DNA of 64,000 nucleotides from Porphyrobacter sp. SLTP. Lineage in GTDB: Bacteria > Pseudomonadota > Alphaproteobacteria > Sphingomonadales > Sphingomonadaceae. The stretch spans positions 1-64,000 of the forward strand of contig NZ_JAAALE010000015.1 in assembly GCF_009905735.1 (NCBI RefSeq). Direction: 5' to 3'. A model generated the notes under the pieces. That model worked only from the letters and a program-made list of their open reading frames with translations, ran no database searches and was not told the origin of the DNA. Both the position numbers and the translations under genes were made by a program. Below are positions 17,637-26,612 of this stretch, piece by piece (position 1 is the first letter of the stretch; every line of letters starts with the position of its first letter).

Positions 17637-18764
17637 TCACACCCGCATCGGCATCAGCACATACAGCGCGCGGGCCTGTTCGTTCTCACGGATCAAAGTC
17701 GGCGCGCCGGCATCGGCAAGGTGGAGTTCCACCGTGTCGCTGTCGATCTGGCCGAGGATATCCTTGAGGTAATTGGCGTTGAAGCCGATCTCGAGCCCTT
17801 CCGAACGATATTCGGCCGCCAGTTCTTCGGCCGCAGTGCCATTGTCGGGCGAGGTGACCGAGAGCGTGACGCGGTCATGGTCAAGACCGATCTTGACCGC
17901 GCGGGTCTTTTCAGTGGCGATGGTCGCGACGCGGTCGACGCCCGAGAAGAACAGCTTCGGATCGACCTTGAGCAGCTTGTCATTCGCGGTCGGGATCACG
18001 CGGCTGTAATCGGGGAAGGTCCCGTCGATCAGCTTGCTGGTGAGCACCACGCCGCCTTCGCCGCCCATCGTGAAGCGGATCTTGCTGGCCGACAGGTCGA
18101 TCAGGACGTTGCTGTCCAGCGCTTCGTCCAGCAGCTTGCGCAGCTCGCCCACGGCTTTGCGCGGCACGATGACGTCCGGCATCCCGGCCGCGCCTTCAGG
18201 CCGCGGGATGGTGAAGCGCGCTAGGCGGTGACCATCGGTCGCCGCGGCCTTGAGCAGCGGTTCGTCCTCGTCCGTGACGTGCAGGAAAATCCCGTTGAGG
18301 TAGTAACGGGTCTCCTCGGTCGAGATCGCGAACCGGGTGCGGTCGATCAGCTCGGCCAGCAGACGCGCGGGCAGTTCAAAGCTGGTCGGCAGATCGCCTT
18401 CAACGATCACCGGGAAATCGTCACGCGGCAGCGTGGGCAGCTTGAAGTTCGACCGGCCCGCCTTGACCTCCAAACGATTGTCGCTGGTGGTGAGGCTGAC
18501 CTGGCTGCCTTCGGGCAGCTTGCGCGCAATATCGAACAGCAAGTGCGCCGATACGGTAATCGCACCGGGCTGATCCACCGAAGCGGCCGACATGGTTTCG
18601 ACCACCTGCAAATCGAGGTCGGTGGCCATCACCCGCACAGAGCCGCCATCGCTGGCGTCGATCAGCACGTTGGACAGAATGGGAATGGTGTTGCGGCGTT
18701 CCACCACGGATTGAACATGGGAAAGGCACCGCAGCAGCGTCGCGCGTTCGATCGTGGCCTTCAT
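17637..18764 (-). CDS. dnaN: DNA polymerase III beta sliding clamp
   Basis: 375 residues, the usual length for the three-domain clamp that encircles DNA as a dimer and tethers DNA polymerase III. The start MKATIERATLLRCLSHVQSV and the end ALYVLMPMRV are characteristic; the C-terminal MPMR strip forms part of the peptide-binding pocket used by clamp partners. dnaA, recF and gyrB are not adjacent, as is usual in many alphaproteobacteria, so an origin should not be assumed here. Confidence 0.97.
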   Translation of the reverse strand: MKATIERATLLRCLSHVQSVVERRNTIPILSNVLIDASDGGSVRVMATDLDLQVVETMSAASVDQPGAITVSAHLLFDIARKLPEGSQVSLTTSDNRLEVKAGRSNFKLPTLPRDDFPVIVEGDLPTSFELPARLLAELIDRTRFAISTEETRYYLNGIFLHVTDEDEPLLKAAATDGHRLARFTIPRPEGAAGMPDVIVPRKAVGELRKLLDEALDSNVLIDLSASKIRFTMGGEGGVVLTSKLIDGTFPDYSRVIPTANDKLLKVDPKLFFSGVDRVATIATEKTRAVKIGLDHDRVTLSVTSPDNGTAAEELAAEYRSEGLEIGFNANYLKDILGQIDSDTVELHLADAGAPTLIRENEQARALYVLMPMRV

Positions 18765-18926
18765 CGCTTGTCCCTATCGGTCCTGTATGTGGCAGAGGGG
18801 CGAAGGAATCGCCCTCAAGCGCCGGAATCTGCGTAAAACCTTAGCGCAGGCAACACCACGGGCAAGTTGGCGGCTTTGCGAGGGGCGACTCCGCTGGGGA
18901 TAAGGCAGGGCAGAAGCCCTCGCCCC

Positions 18927-19691
18927 CTATCCTAGCATCGCCATTCCGCCGTTCACGTGCAGCGTCTCGCCGGTGACATAGGCGGCTTCACGGCTGGCGA
19001 GGAAAGCAACCGCAGCGCCGATTTCCGCGCCCTCGCCCATCCGGCCCATCGGAATGCGGCCATTGATCGCGGCCTGCTGCTTCTCATCGAGCGCAGCGGT
19101 CATCGCGGTGCGGATGAAGCCGGGGGCGACACAGTTGGCGGTGATCCCGCGGCTCGCGACTTCCTGCGCAAACGCCTTAGTCATGCCGGTCAGCCCCGCC
19201 TTGGCGGCGCAATAGTTCATCTGGCCCGGATTGCCGGTCGCGCCCACCACCGAAGTGATGTTGATGATCCGCCCGAACCGCGCCTTCATCATCGGCTTGG
19301 CACTCGCACGCATCAGGCGGAAGCTGGCTTCGAGGTTGATGCGGATCACCTGATCCCATTCCTCGTCCTTCATCCGCATCCCGAGATTGTCACGGGTGAT
19401 GCCGGCATTGTTGACGAGAATGTCCATCGTTCCGAGCGTATCGAGCATCGCCGGAATGAGCTCTTCGACCTGTGTGGTGTTGCCCAGATCGCAGGTGATT
19501 TCGACATGGCCATCGTGGTCGTGGTGGGGATAGGCTTCGTTCAGCTCATCGCGAAACGCGCGCAGTTTTGCCGAATTGGAGCCCGAAAGCGCCAAACGCG
19601 CACCTTGGCTTGCCAGCGCATGGGCGATTGCCGAGCCGATGCCGCCAGCAGCCCCGGTGACCAGTGCGTTCATGCCTTTGAGTGAGAACAT
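18927..19691 (-). CDS. fabG: 3-oxoacyl-[acyl-carrier-protein] reductase
   Basis: A 254-residue short-chain dehydrogenase that reduces 3-oxoacyl-ACP with NADPH in fatty acid elongation. It has TGAAGGIG near the N-terminus, NNAG, and the catalytic Ser, Tyr and Lys (SVVGATGNPGQMNYCAAK). The C-terminal YVTGETLHVNGGMAM is typical of FabG. The ATG at 19691 shares its A with the fabD stop (TGATG), so the two genes are translationally coupled. acpP and fabF, which often follow, are absent. Confidence 0.95.
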   Translation of the reverse strand: MFSLKGMNALVTGAAGGIGSAIAHALASQGARLALSGSNSAKLRAFRDELNEAYPHHDHDGHVEITCDLGNTTQVEELIPAMLDTLGTMDILVNNAGITRDNLGMRMKDEEWDQVIRINLEASFRLMRASAKPMMKARFGRIINITSVVGATGNPGQMNYCAAKAGLTGMTKAFAQEVASRGITANCVAPGFIRTAMTAALDEKQQAAINGRIPMGRMGEGAEIGAAVAFLASREAAYVTGETLHVNGGMAMLG

Positions 19692-20629
19692 CACACCATC
19701 TCCTTCGCAAAGGCCTCAAGATCGGCCATTGTCACGAGGCTCGTCACCTGTGCTTCCTTGTCGGTCCGGCTGACCATCGGCCCGACCACCTTGCCGCCAA
19801 GTTCGACGAAGCTTTCCACCCCATCTGCGCGCATGGCAAGCACGCTTTCGCGCCAACGCACCCGGCCGGTGACCTGTTCGACCAGCAGCGCGCTTTCGGC
19901 ATCAGGATCAGCGACGGCAGCGGCAGTGACATTGGCATAGAGCGGCAAGGTGAAGGCCTGCGGACGCGTTTCGGCCAGCGCTTCCGCCATACGCGCGGCG
20001 GCGGGTGCCATCAGCGAGGAATGGAACGGGGCCGACACATTGAGGATCATGCCGCGCTTGATCCCGTGTTCCTTTACGAGGGCGACCGCCCGCTCAATCG
20101 CGCCGGTGTGTCCCGACAGCACGACCTGAGTGGGGTCATTGTCATTCGCGACTTCGCACACTTCGCCTTGCGCGGCAGCTTCAGCCAGCGCCTTGGCCTG
20201 ATCAATGTCCGCGCCGAGCAGCACGGCCATCGTCCCCTCGCCCACCGGCACCGCTGCCTGCATCGCCCAGCCGCGCAGCTTGAGGAGACGCGCGGTATCG
20301 GCAAGGCTGAAGGCGCCGATGCTGGCCAGCGCGGTGTATTCACCGAGCGAATGGCCCGCGACGCAGTTCGCCGCCTGGAGCAGCTTCACCCCGAAGTCGC
20401 GCTCCAGCACCCTGAGCGTGGCGATGGCATTGGCCATGATCGCGGGTTGCGCGTTCTCGGTCAGAGTCAGCCGGTCTTCGGGCCCTTCGCGCATCAGCTT
20501 CGAAAGGTTCTGCTTCAGCGCCTCGTCCACCTCGCCGAACACTTCGCGCGCAGCCGCGCTGGCATCGGCAAGGTCTGCCCCCATGCCGACTTTCTGACTG
20601 CCCTGCCCCGGAAAAATGAACGCGCGCAT
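19691..20629 (-). CDS. fabD: Malonyl-CoA:ACP transacylase
   Basis: A 312-residue acyltransferase loading malonyl groups from CoA onto acyl carrier protein. It starts MRAFIFPGQGSQKVGMG, the family hallmark. The nucleophile elbow is GHSLGEY, and the later His and Arg regions (SAPFHSSLM and similar) are present. It is the first gene of fabD-fabG. The upstream gap to ldcA (20630-20663) is only 34 bases, so transcription may begin further up. Confidence 0.96.
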   Translation of the reverse strand: MRAFIFPGQGSQKVGMGADLADASAAAREVFGEVDEALKQNLSKLMREGPEDRLTLTENAQPAIMANAIATLRVLERDFGVKLLQAANCVAGHSLGEYTALASIGAFSLADTARLLKLRGWAMQAAVPVGEGTMAVLLGADIDQAKALAEAAAQGEVCEVANDNDPTQVVLSGHTGAIERAVALVKEHGIKRGMILNVSAPFHSSLMAPAAARMAEALAETRPQAFTLPLYANVTAAAVADPDAESALLVEQVTGRVRWRESVLAMRADGVESFVELGGKVVGPMVSRTDKEAQVTSLVTMADLEAFAKEMV

Positions 20630-20663
20630 CGACGACCCTCTTTATGAGTTTTGGGGCGCGCCG

Positions 20664-21494
20664 TTACGTCCGCGTGGGCGGGCTGGCAAGACCGAAGGGC
20701 ACAACCCTGTTGGCAGAGGTATGGCCGATCAGCGCGCGGCCGAGGTAGGGAATGCCCGCGCGGTCGCACCAGAAGCGGGCAATATCCTCTTCACTCTGAC
20801 CGAATTCGACGTAGTTTTCGGGCACATCGGTCACTGAACCCAATCGCAGCCCGGCCAGCCGCGGGAGCGTTCCGGCAAGATGGAAGAACATCCGGTCGAT
20901 TGCGTAAAGATGTTCGGCCACTTCCTCGACCATCACCACGTGACCGGTCAGATCGGGCATCATCGGCGTGCCCGCAATCATCGCCAGCGTGATAAGGTTG
21001 AAGGCTGCGGCAGGTGTGGTGCCGTCAAGGCTCGGCTCGACCCCACTGGTATCGCCGCCAAGCCATTTGAGCACCCGGCGGATCGCCTCCCGCCCGCCTT
21101 CCGAACGCGCGCTGACCGGCATCGAACCGTGAACACTCTGCCCGATCCCCGCCCGGTACAGCGCAGCGAGCAGGTAACCGCAGTCGGAGAACCCCACGAA
21201 AGTCTTGGCCCGCGCAGCGCCATTCATCTGCGACACCGCCGCCTCGGCGATCCGGTTCGAGCCGTAACCGCCCTTGGCAAACCAGACGACATCGAAGGCA
21301 GGGTCGTTGGCGAATTCGAGCAGCGCCGAAAGGCGGCGCAGATCGTCACCCGCAAAATGGCCGGCGCGTTCAAAGCACTGGTCGTGAAAGGTGACGCGGT
21401 GACCGGGGAATTCGGCTGCGACCAGCTCTTCGAGCGCGGTCTGTTGCTCGCGGGTGATCGGCGTAGCGGGGGCGCAGATGGCGATATTCGTCAT
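20664..21494 (-). CDS. ldcA: LD-carboxypeptidase (peptidase S66)
   Basis: A 276-residue S66 serine peptidase. It starts MTNIAICAPATPIT; a 14-codon extension upstream is possible but would cover the divergent promoter. The nucleophile is Ser103 in VGFSDCG, VEEVAEHLYAIDRM carries the Glu region, and GHTSANRVVPFG near the C-terminus carries the His. LdcA removes the terminal D-Ala from murein tetrapeptides in the cytoplasm during wall recycling. It is transcribed divergently from a Mur ligase 56 bases away, which supports that role over the MccF-type self-immunity role of the same family. Confidence 0.9.
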   Translation of the reverse strand: MTNIAICAPATPITREQQTALEELVAAEFPGHRVTFHDQCFERAGHFAGDDLRRLSALLEFANDPAFDVVWFAKGGYGSNRIAEAAVSQMNGAARAKTFVGFSDCGYLLAALYRAGIGQSVHGSMPVSARSEGGREAIRRVLKWLGGDTSGVEPSLDGTTPAAAFNLITLAMIAGTPMMPDLTGHVVMVEEVAEHLYAIDRMFFHLAGTLPRLAGLRLGSVTDVPENYVEFGQSEEDIARFWCDRAGIPYLGRALIGHTSANRVVPFGLASPPTRT

Positions 21495-21550
21495 GGCGCA
21501 CAGCCTATGGCGCTTGTCAGGGGGCGCGCAAGCCAATAACCACGCCCCAT

Positions 21551-22978
21551 ATGGATAACGGGCTCAAGGCTGGGACACTCACAGGGCGCCCGCTGTTCTT
21601 CTGCGGCATCGGCGGGTCCGGAATGCTGCCACTGGCGCAGATTGCGCAGGGTCTCGGCTTGCCTGTAGCAGGCTCTGACCGCAGCCGTGATCAAGGGCGC
21701 ACCCCTGAAAAGTTCGCGTGGATGGAGGCCAATGGCTTTCCCCTGTTCCCGCAGGACGGGAGCGGGGTGACCTCGCCCGATCAAGTCCTCGTCGCCTCCG
21801 CCGCGATTGAGGATACCGTGCCCGAAGTCGCCCGCGCGAAGGCGCTGGGCTGTGAGCGGTTGAGCCGCGCACAGCTACTCTCGCGCCTGTTCAACGCCGC
21901 CGATGTCTCGGTCGCAGTGGCAGGCACCTCGGGCAAGTCGACCGTGACAGGAATGATCGCGTGGATCTTCAGCGAGGCGGGCCGCGATCCCACGGTGATG
22001 AACGGCGCGGTGATGAAGAACTTCATCTCGCCGACAAACCCTTTCGCCAGCGCCCGGATCGGTTCGCGCGATCTGTTCGTCAGCGAAGTGGACGAGAGTG
22101 ACGGGTCAATCGCGCTCTACCGGCCCAGCGTAGGCGTGCTGCTCAACGTCAGTCTCGATCACAAAAGCATTGAGGAACTGCGGGTGCTGTTCGGCGATTA
22201 CCTCAGCGCTTCCGGCACGGCTGTGATCAACCTCGACAGTGCGGAGGCCGGGAAACTCGCCAGCCGGGCGAACGCGGCGGTGACCTTCGGCGTCAGGGCA
22301 TGCGATGCCGACCTGACGATCGATCCCGACACAATCGCCCAGACCGACCGCGGTATCGAGGCCGTGCTGATCGACAATCGGCGGCGCGAGACCTTTGCGT
22401 TAAGTGTCCCGATGCCAGGGCTACACAACCTCTCGAATGCTCTTGCAGCGATTGCGGCAGCCAGTGCGGCGGGGATCGATATCGCGGATGCCGCCTTCGC
22501 CCTGCGCAGCTTTGCAGGTCTGGCGCGGCGGTTCGACGTGATCGGCACCTCGGCCTCGGGCGTGACCGTGGTCGACGATTTCGGCCATAACCCAGAGAAA
22601 TGCGCCGCCACCTTGCGCACGCTCAAGGCAACGCCGGGCCGGGTGATCGCCTTTTTCCAGCCCCACGGTTACGGTCCCTTGCGCCAGATGGGTGAGGAGC
22701 TCGCCCAGACTTTTGCGCGCGAGCTTTCGCCAGACGACATTACCATCATGTGCGATCCAGTTTATTTCGGCGGCACGGTGGATCGCAGCGTTGGCAGCGA
22801 GCGGATCACGGAGCTCATCACGGTCAACGGCGGCAGGGCTGAGCACATCGCGCTCCGCGACGACTGCGCCGACCGGATCGTCGCCCTCGCCCAGCCCGGT
22901 GACTGGATTGTGGTGATGGGCGCGCGGGACGATACGCTGACGGAGTTCGCCCGATCGATCCTCACCCGCCTGGCTTGA
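21551..22978 (+). CDS. mpl: Mpl-like Mur ligase (UDP-MurNAc tripeptide or L-Ala ligase)
   Basis: A 475-residue Mur ligase. The N-terminal nucleotide loop is CGIGGSGM (18-24), the ATP P-loop is GTSGKST (125-131), HNLSNALAA precedes the C-terminal domain, and DDFGHNPEK carries the later binding residues. It resembles MurC and Mpl. Because no dcw cluster is present and ldcA is divergent, the recycling ligase Mpl (joining a murein tripeptide to UDP-MurNAc) is more likely than MurC. The stop overlaps the next small gene. Confidence 0.82.
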   Translation: MDNGLKAGTLTGRPLFFCGIGGSGMLPLAQIAQGLGLPVAGSDRSRDQGRTPEKFAWMEANGFPLFPQDGSGVTSPDQVLVASAAIEDTVPEVARAKALGCERLSRAQLLSRLFNAADVSVAVAGTSGKSTVTGMIAWIFSEAGRDPTVMNGAVMKNFISPTNPFASARIGSRDLFVSEVDESDGSIALYRPSVGVLLNVSLDHKSIEELRVLFGDYLSASGTAVINLDSAEAGKLASRANAAVTFGVRACDADLTIDPDTIAQTDRGIEAVLIDNRRRETFALSVPMPGLHNLSNALAAIAAASAAGIDIADAAFALRSFAGLARRFDVIGTSASGVTVVDDFGHNPEKCAATLRTLKATPGRVIAFFQPHGYGPLRQMGEELAQTFARELSPDDITIMCDPVYFGGTVDRSVGSERITELITVNGGRAEHIALRDDCADRIVALAQPGDWIVVMGARDDTLTEFARSILTRLA

Positions 22979-23262
22979 GCCTTTACGCCCGTGCAGTGCG
23001 CCACGCTTGGCGGATGCTGGGCGGGGTGGGCTTCGGCGTGCTGCTGGTGGCGACGGTCGACCGGCTATACGGCCACTCGAATATCGCCTTTGCCGCGGCC
23101 ATCCTGCTGCTGCTGATCACCAATGCGCCGATGCTGCGCTTCAATTGCCCGCGCTGCGGCAAGAATGCCTTTTTCCGCGGTGTGTTCGTGGTCCCCTGGC
23201 CCAATCGCGTCTGCTCGCGCTGCCACCTCGATCTGACTGAGACGCATACCCAAAATCGCTGA
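22975..23262 (+). CDS. Small membrane protein with zinc-ribbon-like Cys pairs
   Basis: Up to 95 residues. The TTG at 22975 overlaps the preceding stop (TTGA); an ATG at 23014 is the alternative and would leave 82 residues. Two membrane helices are likely between residues about 14 and 52. The rest holds CPRC (NCPRCGKNAF) and CSRC (VCSRCHLD), 22 residues apart, as in a zinc ribbon on the cytoplasmic side. Function unknown. Coupling to the Mur ligase suggests co-expression, not necessarily a shared role. Confidence 0.7.
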   Translation: MSLYARAVRHAWRMLGGVGFGVLLVATVDRLYGHSNIAFAAAILLLLITNAPMLRFNCPRCGKNAFFRGVFVVPWPNRVCSRCHLDLTETHTQNR

Positions 23263-23289
23263 TGGCTGACGGGTCTGCGCAGCGCTAGC

Positions 23290-24840
23290 ATGGCGATAAT
23301 GCACCCCCGCGATTTCAGCCTCGATACCCTGTTGGCAAATTGCGCCGCGCGCCATGCTCATCGGTTGGCGACGGTTGACGGTGAGCAACGCCTAACCTGG
23401 GCCGAGCTCGATGCGCGCGTCACCAACCTCGCCCGATGGCTGCTGGCGCGCGGGATCGGGCCGGGAGACCGGATCGCATTGCTGCTGACCGACGGCGCGC
23501 CGTTCGTCACGACGCTGCTGGCGGCGGGGCGGATCGGCGCCATCGCGGTGCTGCTCAACTGGCGGCTCGCCCCTGCCGAAATCGCGTGGATCTGCGGAAA
23601 TGCCGAGCCGGCCATGACCTTCGTCAACCCGCGCTTTTCCAGCCTTTTGGCCGAGGCCGCAGCAGGTGAAGTCCATCACGTCGACGAAACGCATGCAGTG
23701 GGTGGGTTTTTTGAAACGGTTGCCAAAACCGCCCTCGGCTCCACCCCACACGCCTATGATTTTGGACTCAACTTGGCTCCGGATCGCCCGCTTTACATGA
23801 TGTATACCAGCGGCACGACCGGGCGGCCCAAGGGGTGCCTGCAAGCGGGCAGCGCGGTCGCGGCATCGGCGCTCGGCTTTGCGCAGCATCGCGGCTTTGA
23901 CCACACCGAGGTGCTGCTTTCGGTCAATCCGCTGTTCCATGTGGTCGGAATGCAGCAATTCGCCGCCATGCTCGCCTGCGGTGGCGCCGGCGTGTTCGCG
24001 GGTCGCGATGATAGCAACGCCGCGATCCTCGACCTGCTTCACCGCGAGGGCTGCACCACCACCAGCGCCTTTCCCACGATCTGTTTCCCGTGGCAGGCCA
24101 TGGAGCCGATCCGCGACGGCGTGATGCCGCTCACCAACTACACCGGGGGCGCAGGCATGGGCCGCCCGCAGATGTATGACTTCATCGAGCGCGAGTGGGA
24201 CGCCCGCGTCGTCGGCGGCTATGGCCAGACCGAGATCTGCGGCTTTGCGACCTTCATCGATTATCCCGACATGCTAGAAGCCCCACGTTCGATCGGGTGG
24301 ACGCTGCCGCATGTGACGATGACCGTGCTCGATCCCGACGGGCAGCACCTGCCGCCCGGCGAGGAAGGCGAGCTGTGCCTGCGTGGTCCTTCGGTCATGC
24401 TCGGCTATTGGCGCAACCCCGAAGCGAGTGAGGCCGCGCTCGGCCACGGCTGGCTGCGCACCGGCGACTTGGGCACGATGGACGCACGCGGACGCGGCTA
24501 TCTGCTCGGCCGCGCCAAGGAGCTGATCAAGACCGGGGGCGAGAATGTCTATCCGGCGGAGGTCGACGCCATCTTTGCCGCCATGCCCGAAGTCGCCGAC
24601 GCAGGTTGCTGCGGCGTGCCGGACAAGCAGTGGGGCGAGGCGGTGAAGGCCTTCGTGGTGCTGAAGCCCGGCCAGACCCTCACCCGCGCAGACATCACCG
24701 CCCGCTTCAAGGGCCAGATCGCGGGCTACAAGCGCCCGCGCTATATTGAGTTCGTGGACCAGCTCCCGCGCGATCCCATCGGGAAATTGCTGCGGCGAGA
24801 ACTCTCGGCAAGGCCGGTGACGCCCGATCAGGCAGCTTGA
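23290..24840 (+). CDS. AMP-dependent acyl-CoA synthetase/ligase
   Basis: A 516-residue class I adenylate-forming enzyme that activates a carboxylic acid as acyl-AMP and then acyl-CoA. The P-loop is MYTSGTTGRPKG; GGYGQTE is motif A5; LRTGDLG and GRAKELIKTGGENVYPAEVD mark the hinge; PIGKLLRREL carries the catalytic Lys near the end. The acid is not predictable, but medium- or long-chain fatty or aryl acids are usual for this length. A second ATG three codons in is equally possible as start. Confidence 0.92.
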   Translation: MAIMHPRDFSLDTLLANCAARHAHRLATVDGEQRLTWAELDARVTNLARWLLARGIGPGDRIALLLTDGAPFVTTLLAAGRIGAIAVLLNWRLAPAEIAWICGNAEPAMTFVNPRFSSLLAEAAAGEVHHVDETHAVGGFFETVAKTALGSTPHAYDFGLNLAPDRPLYMMYTSGTTGRPKGCLQAGSAVAASALGFAQHRGFDHTEVLLSVNPLFHVVGMQQFAAMLACGGAGVFAGRDDSNAAILDLLHREGCTTTSAFPTICFPWQAMEPIRDGVMPLTNYTGGAGMGRPQMYDFIEREWDARVVGGYGQTEICGFATFIDYPDMLEAPRSIGWTLPHVTMTVLDPDGQHLPPGEEGELCLRGPSVMLGYWRNPEASEAALGHGWLRTGDLGTMDARGRGYLLGRAKELIKTGGENVYPAEVDAIFAAMPEVADAGCCGVPDKQWGEAVKAFVVLKPGQTLTRADITARFKGQIAGYKRPRYIEFVDQLPRDPIGKLLRRELSARPVTPDQAA

Positions 24841-24996
24841 ACCCAAGCGGCAACGCCAAGCACGGATTTGGCCGTTTCGGGCATAGCAACCTGTGACACT
24901 GTCCTGACTTAAGATTGACAAGTGTGCCTGTGCGCGCCACTGCGCCGCCCGTCCTGTTCTATCGTGGCAGACCAAACGCTTGCCCGGACCGGACAA

Positions 24997-25953
24997 ATGC
25001 ACAGTATCAACAGCGCCGCGCGGATCGACGCGGTTATCACCTGGGTCGATGGTGACGACCCGGTGCACAGCGCCAAGCGCCAGCACTATCAGCCGCAAGC
25101 ACCGCGCAACGCCAACGCCGTCAATCCGCACCGCTGGGCCTGCAATGACGAACTGAGCTATTGTCTGCGCTCAATCGCCAATCACGCGCCGTGGATCGCG
25201 CGGATCTGGATCATCACCGACGCGCAGACTCCCGACCTTTCGGCCCTGCCCGCCGAGCTGACCGGGCGGATCGCGATTGTCGATCATTCCACCCTGTTCG
25301 CAGGGCACGAAAGCGCGCTGCCGACCTTCAACTCGATGGCGATTGAAACCTTGCTGTGGCGCATCCCCGGGCTCGCCGAACGCTTCGTCTATTTCAACGA
25401 TGATGTGTTCCTGACCGGGCCGCTGGCGCCGGGCGACGTGTTTCGCGAGGATGCGCCGGTGCTGCGCGGGGCCTGGGTCGATCAGTGCGCGATTGCTGCC
25501 GATCCTGCCAGTCGCGATGATCCGGCGCTGCTCAACGCCCTGACCCAGATCAATGCCGCAAATCTGGCGGGCTTCGGCGCGGAGCGGATGTTCCGGGCAG
25601 CGCATGTCGTCCACCCGCTGCGCCGGTCAGTGCTGGCGCGGCTCAATGATGAGCACCGACAAGCTTTCCTCGCCAATATCCACCATCGGTTCCGGTGTGT
25701 ATCGCAGTTTCTGCCGCAGGGCTTGCACAACCATGCCTGCATCGCGGCGGGCGAGGCCGTGGTTCAGACGGCGGAGGATCATCTCCACCTGCGCACGGGC
25801 GCGGTGCTGGATTACCCGCTGCCGCAGGTCCGCGCCTATCTCGCCCGCGCGCTTTCGCCGCAGTTCAAATTCCTGTGCGTGAATGATCTGCCGCAGGTTG
25901 AAGCCGTGATCCCAGATACGCGGGACTGGATCGAACGCGCCATCGCTGCGTGA
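24997..25953 (+). CDS. Stealth-family sugar-phosphate transferase
   Basis: A 318-residue Stealth protein. Conserved region 1 is IDAVITWVDGDDP at about residues 9-21. Region 2 follows (NDELSYCLRSIANHAPWIARIWIITDAQTP, then RFVYFNDDVFLTG), and LPTFNSMAIE is the region-3 hallmark. Bacterial members transfer sugar-1-phosphate in capsule or exopolysaccharide synthesis; the human relative is GlcNAc-1-phosphotransferase. No polysaccharide gene cluster is around it. The ATG at 24997 is chosen because the open frame before it is not family-like. No strong ribosome site is visible. Confidence 0.88.
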   Translation: MHSINSAARIDAVITWVDGDDPVHSAKRQHYQPQAPRNANAVNPHRWACNDELSYCLRSIANHAPWIARIWIITDAQTPDLSALPAELTGRIAIVDHSTLFAGHESALPTFNSMAIETLLWRIPGLAERFVYFNDDVFLTGPLAPGDVFREDAPVLRGAWVDQCAIAADPASRDDPALLNALTQINAANLAGFGAERMFRAAHVVHPLRRSVLARLNDEHRQAFLANIHHRFRCVSQFLPQGLHNHACIAAGEAVVQTAEDHLHLRTGAVLDYPLPQVRAYLARALSPQFKFLCVNDLPQVEAVIPDTRDWIERAIAA

Positions 25954-25960
25954 GAGGGGC

Positions 25961-26602
25961 CTAGGAGGCGAGCGCCAGGCGCCCTTCTTCCTCGCGCGCA
26001 AATGCCCGCTGGTAAGCTTCGCGCGCCGTCAGCCGGGCGCGATAGGCCTTGAGGCTGTCAGGCACGCCGTCATCCAGCCCCACGCTCTCTGCCAGGATCA
26101 ACGCATAGCCAACGCATATGTCGGCCACGGTGAAGCGGTCTGCACACAGGAACTCGCGGTTCCTGAGGCGTTCTTCAACCTTCACCAATCGCTTGTGAAA
26201 CCACTTGGCATAGGCGACCCCTGCCTCGGCGAGGCCCTTGTCCTTCTCGAAGATCGCGAACCGCATGTAGACCGTCTGCGGGAAGGTGATCGTTGCATCG
26301 GCGTGGTAGGTGTAGTCGAGGTAAGCCCCGTAATCCCGCTCGCCCGGCGCAATCGCGAGGTCTGTGTAACCGTCGCGAGTGGCGAGGTAATGGGCGATGG
26401 CGCAGCTTTCCGTCATGCGCGTTTCGCCATCCACCAGCAGCGGCACCGTGCCGAGCGGGTTCAGCGCCATGAACTCGGGCGCAAGGTAACGCGGCGGGAA
26501 CGGCAGAATCTTGAGCTCAAGCGCAACCCCCGCCTCCTCGGCCGCCCAGGTCGCGCGCAGGCCGCGTGAGCGGGCGCAGGTGTAGAGAACAAGTGTGGTC
26601 AT
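25961..26602 (-). CDS. Glutathione S-transferase family protein
   Basis: A 213-residue GST. The thioredoxin-like N-terminal domain (1-80) has LYTCARSRGLRATWAAEEAG, LNPLGTVPLL with the cis-Pro, and the ESCAIAHYL glutathione-binding segment. An all-helical C-terminal domain follows, with the conserved FTVADICVGYAL capping helix. It catalyses glutathione conjugation or related thiol chemistry; the substrate is unknown. The start at 26602 is preferred because the open frame upstream overlaps the DUF808 gene and is not GST-like. It follows DUF808 by 10 bases and probably shares its transcript. Confidence 0.9.
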   Translation of the reverse strand: MTTLVLYTCARSRGLRATWAAEEAGVALELKILPFPPRYLAPEFMALNPLGTVPLLVDGETRMTESCAIAHYLATRDGYTDLAIAPGERDYGAYLDYTYHADATITFPQTVYMRFAIFEKDKGLAEAGVAYAKWFHKRLVKVEERLRNREFLCADRFTVADICVGYALILAESVGLDDGVPDSLKAYRARLTAREAYQRAFAREEEGRLALAS

Positions 26603-26612
26603 GCGGGCGGGC

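Noticed and set aside
17637-18764. Replication origin beside dnaN
   Set aside because: No dnaA, no cluster of DnaA boxes and no AT-rich unwinding region were seen around dnaN.
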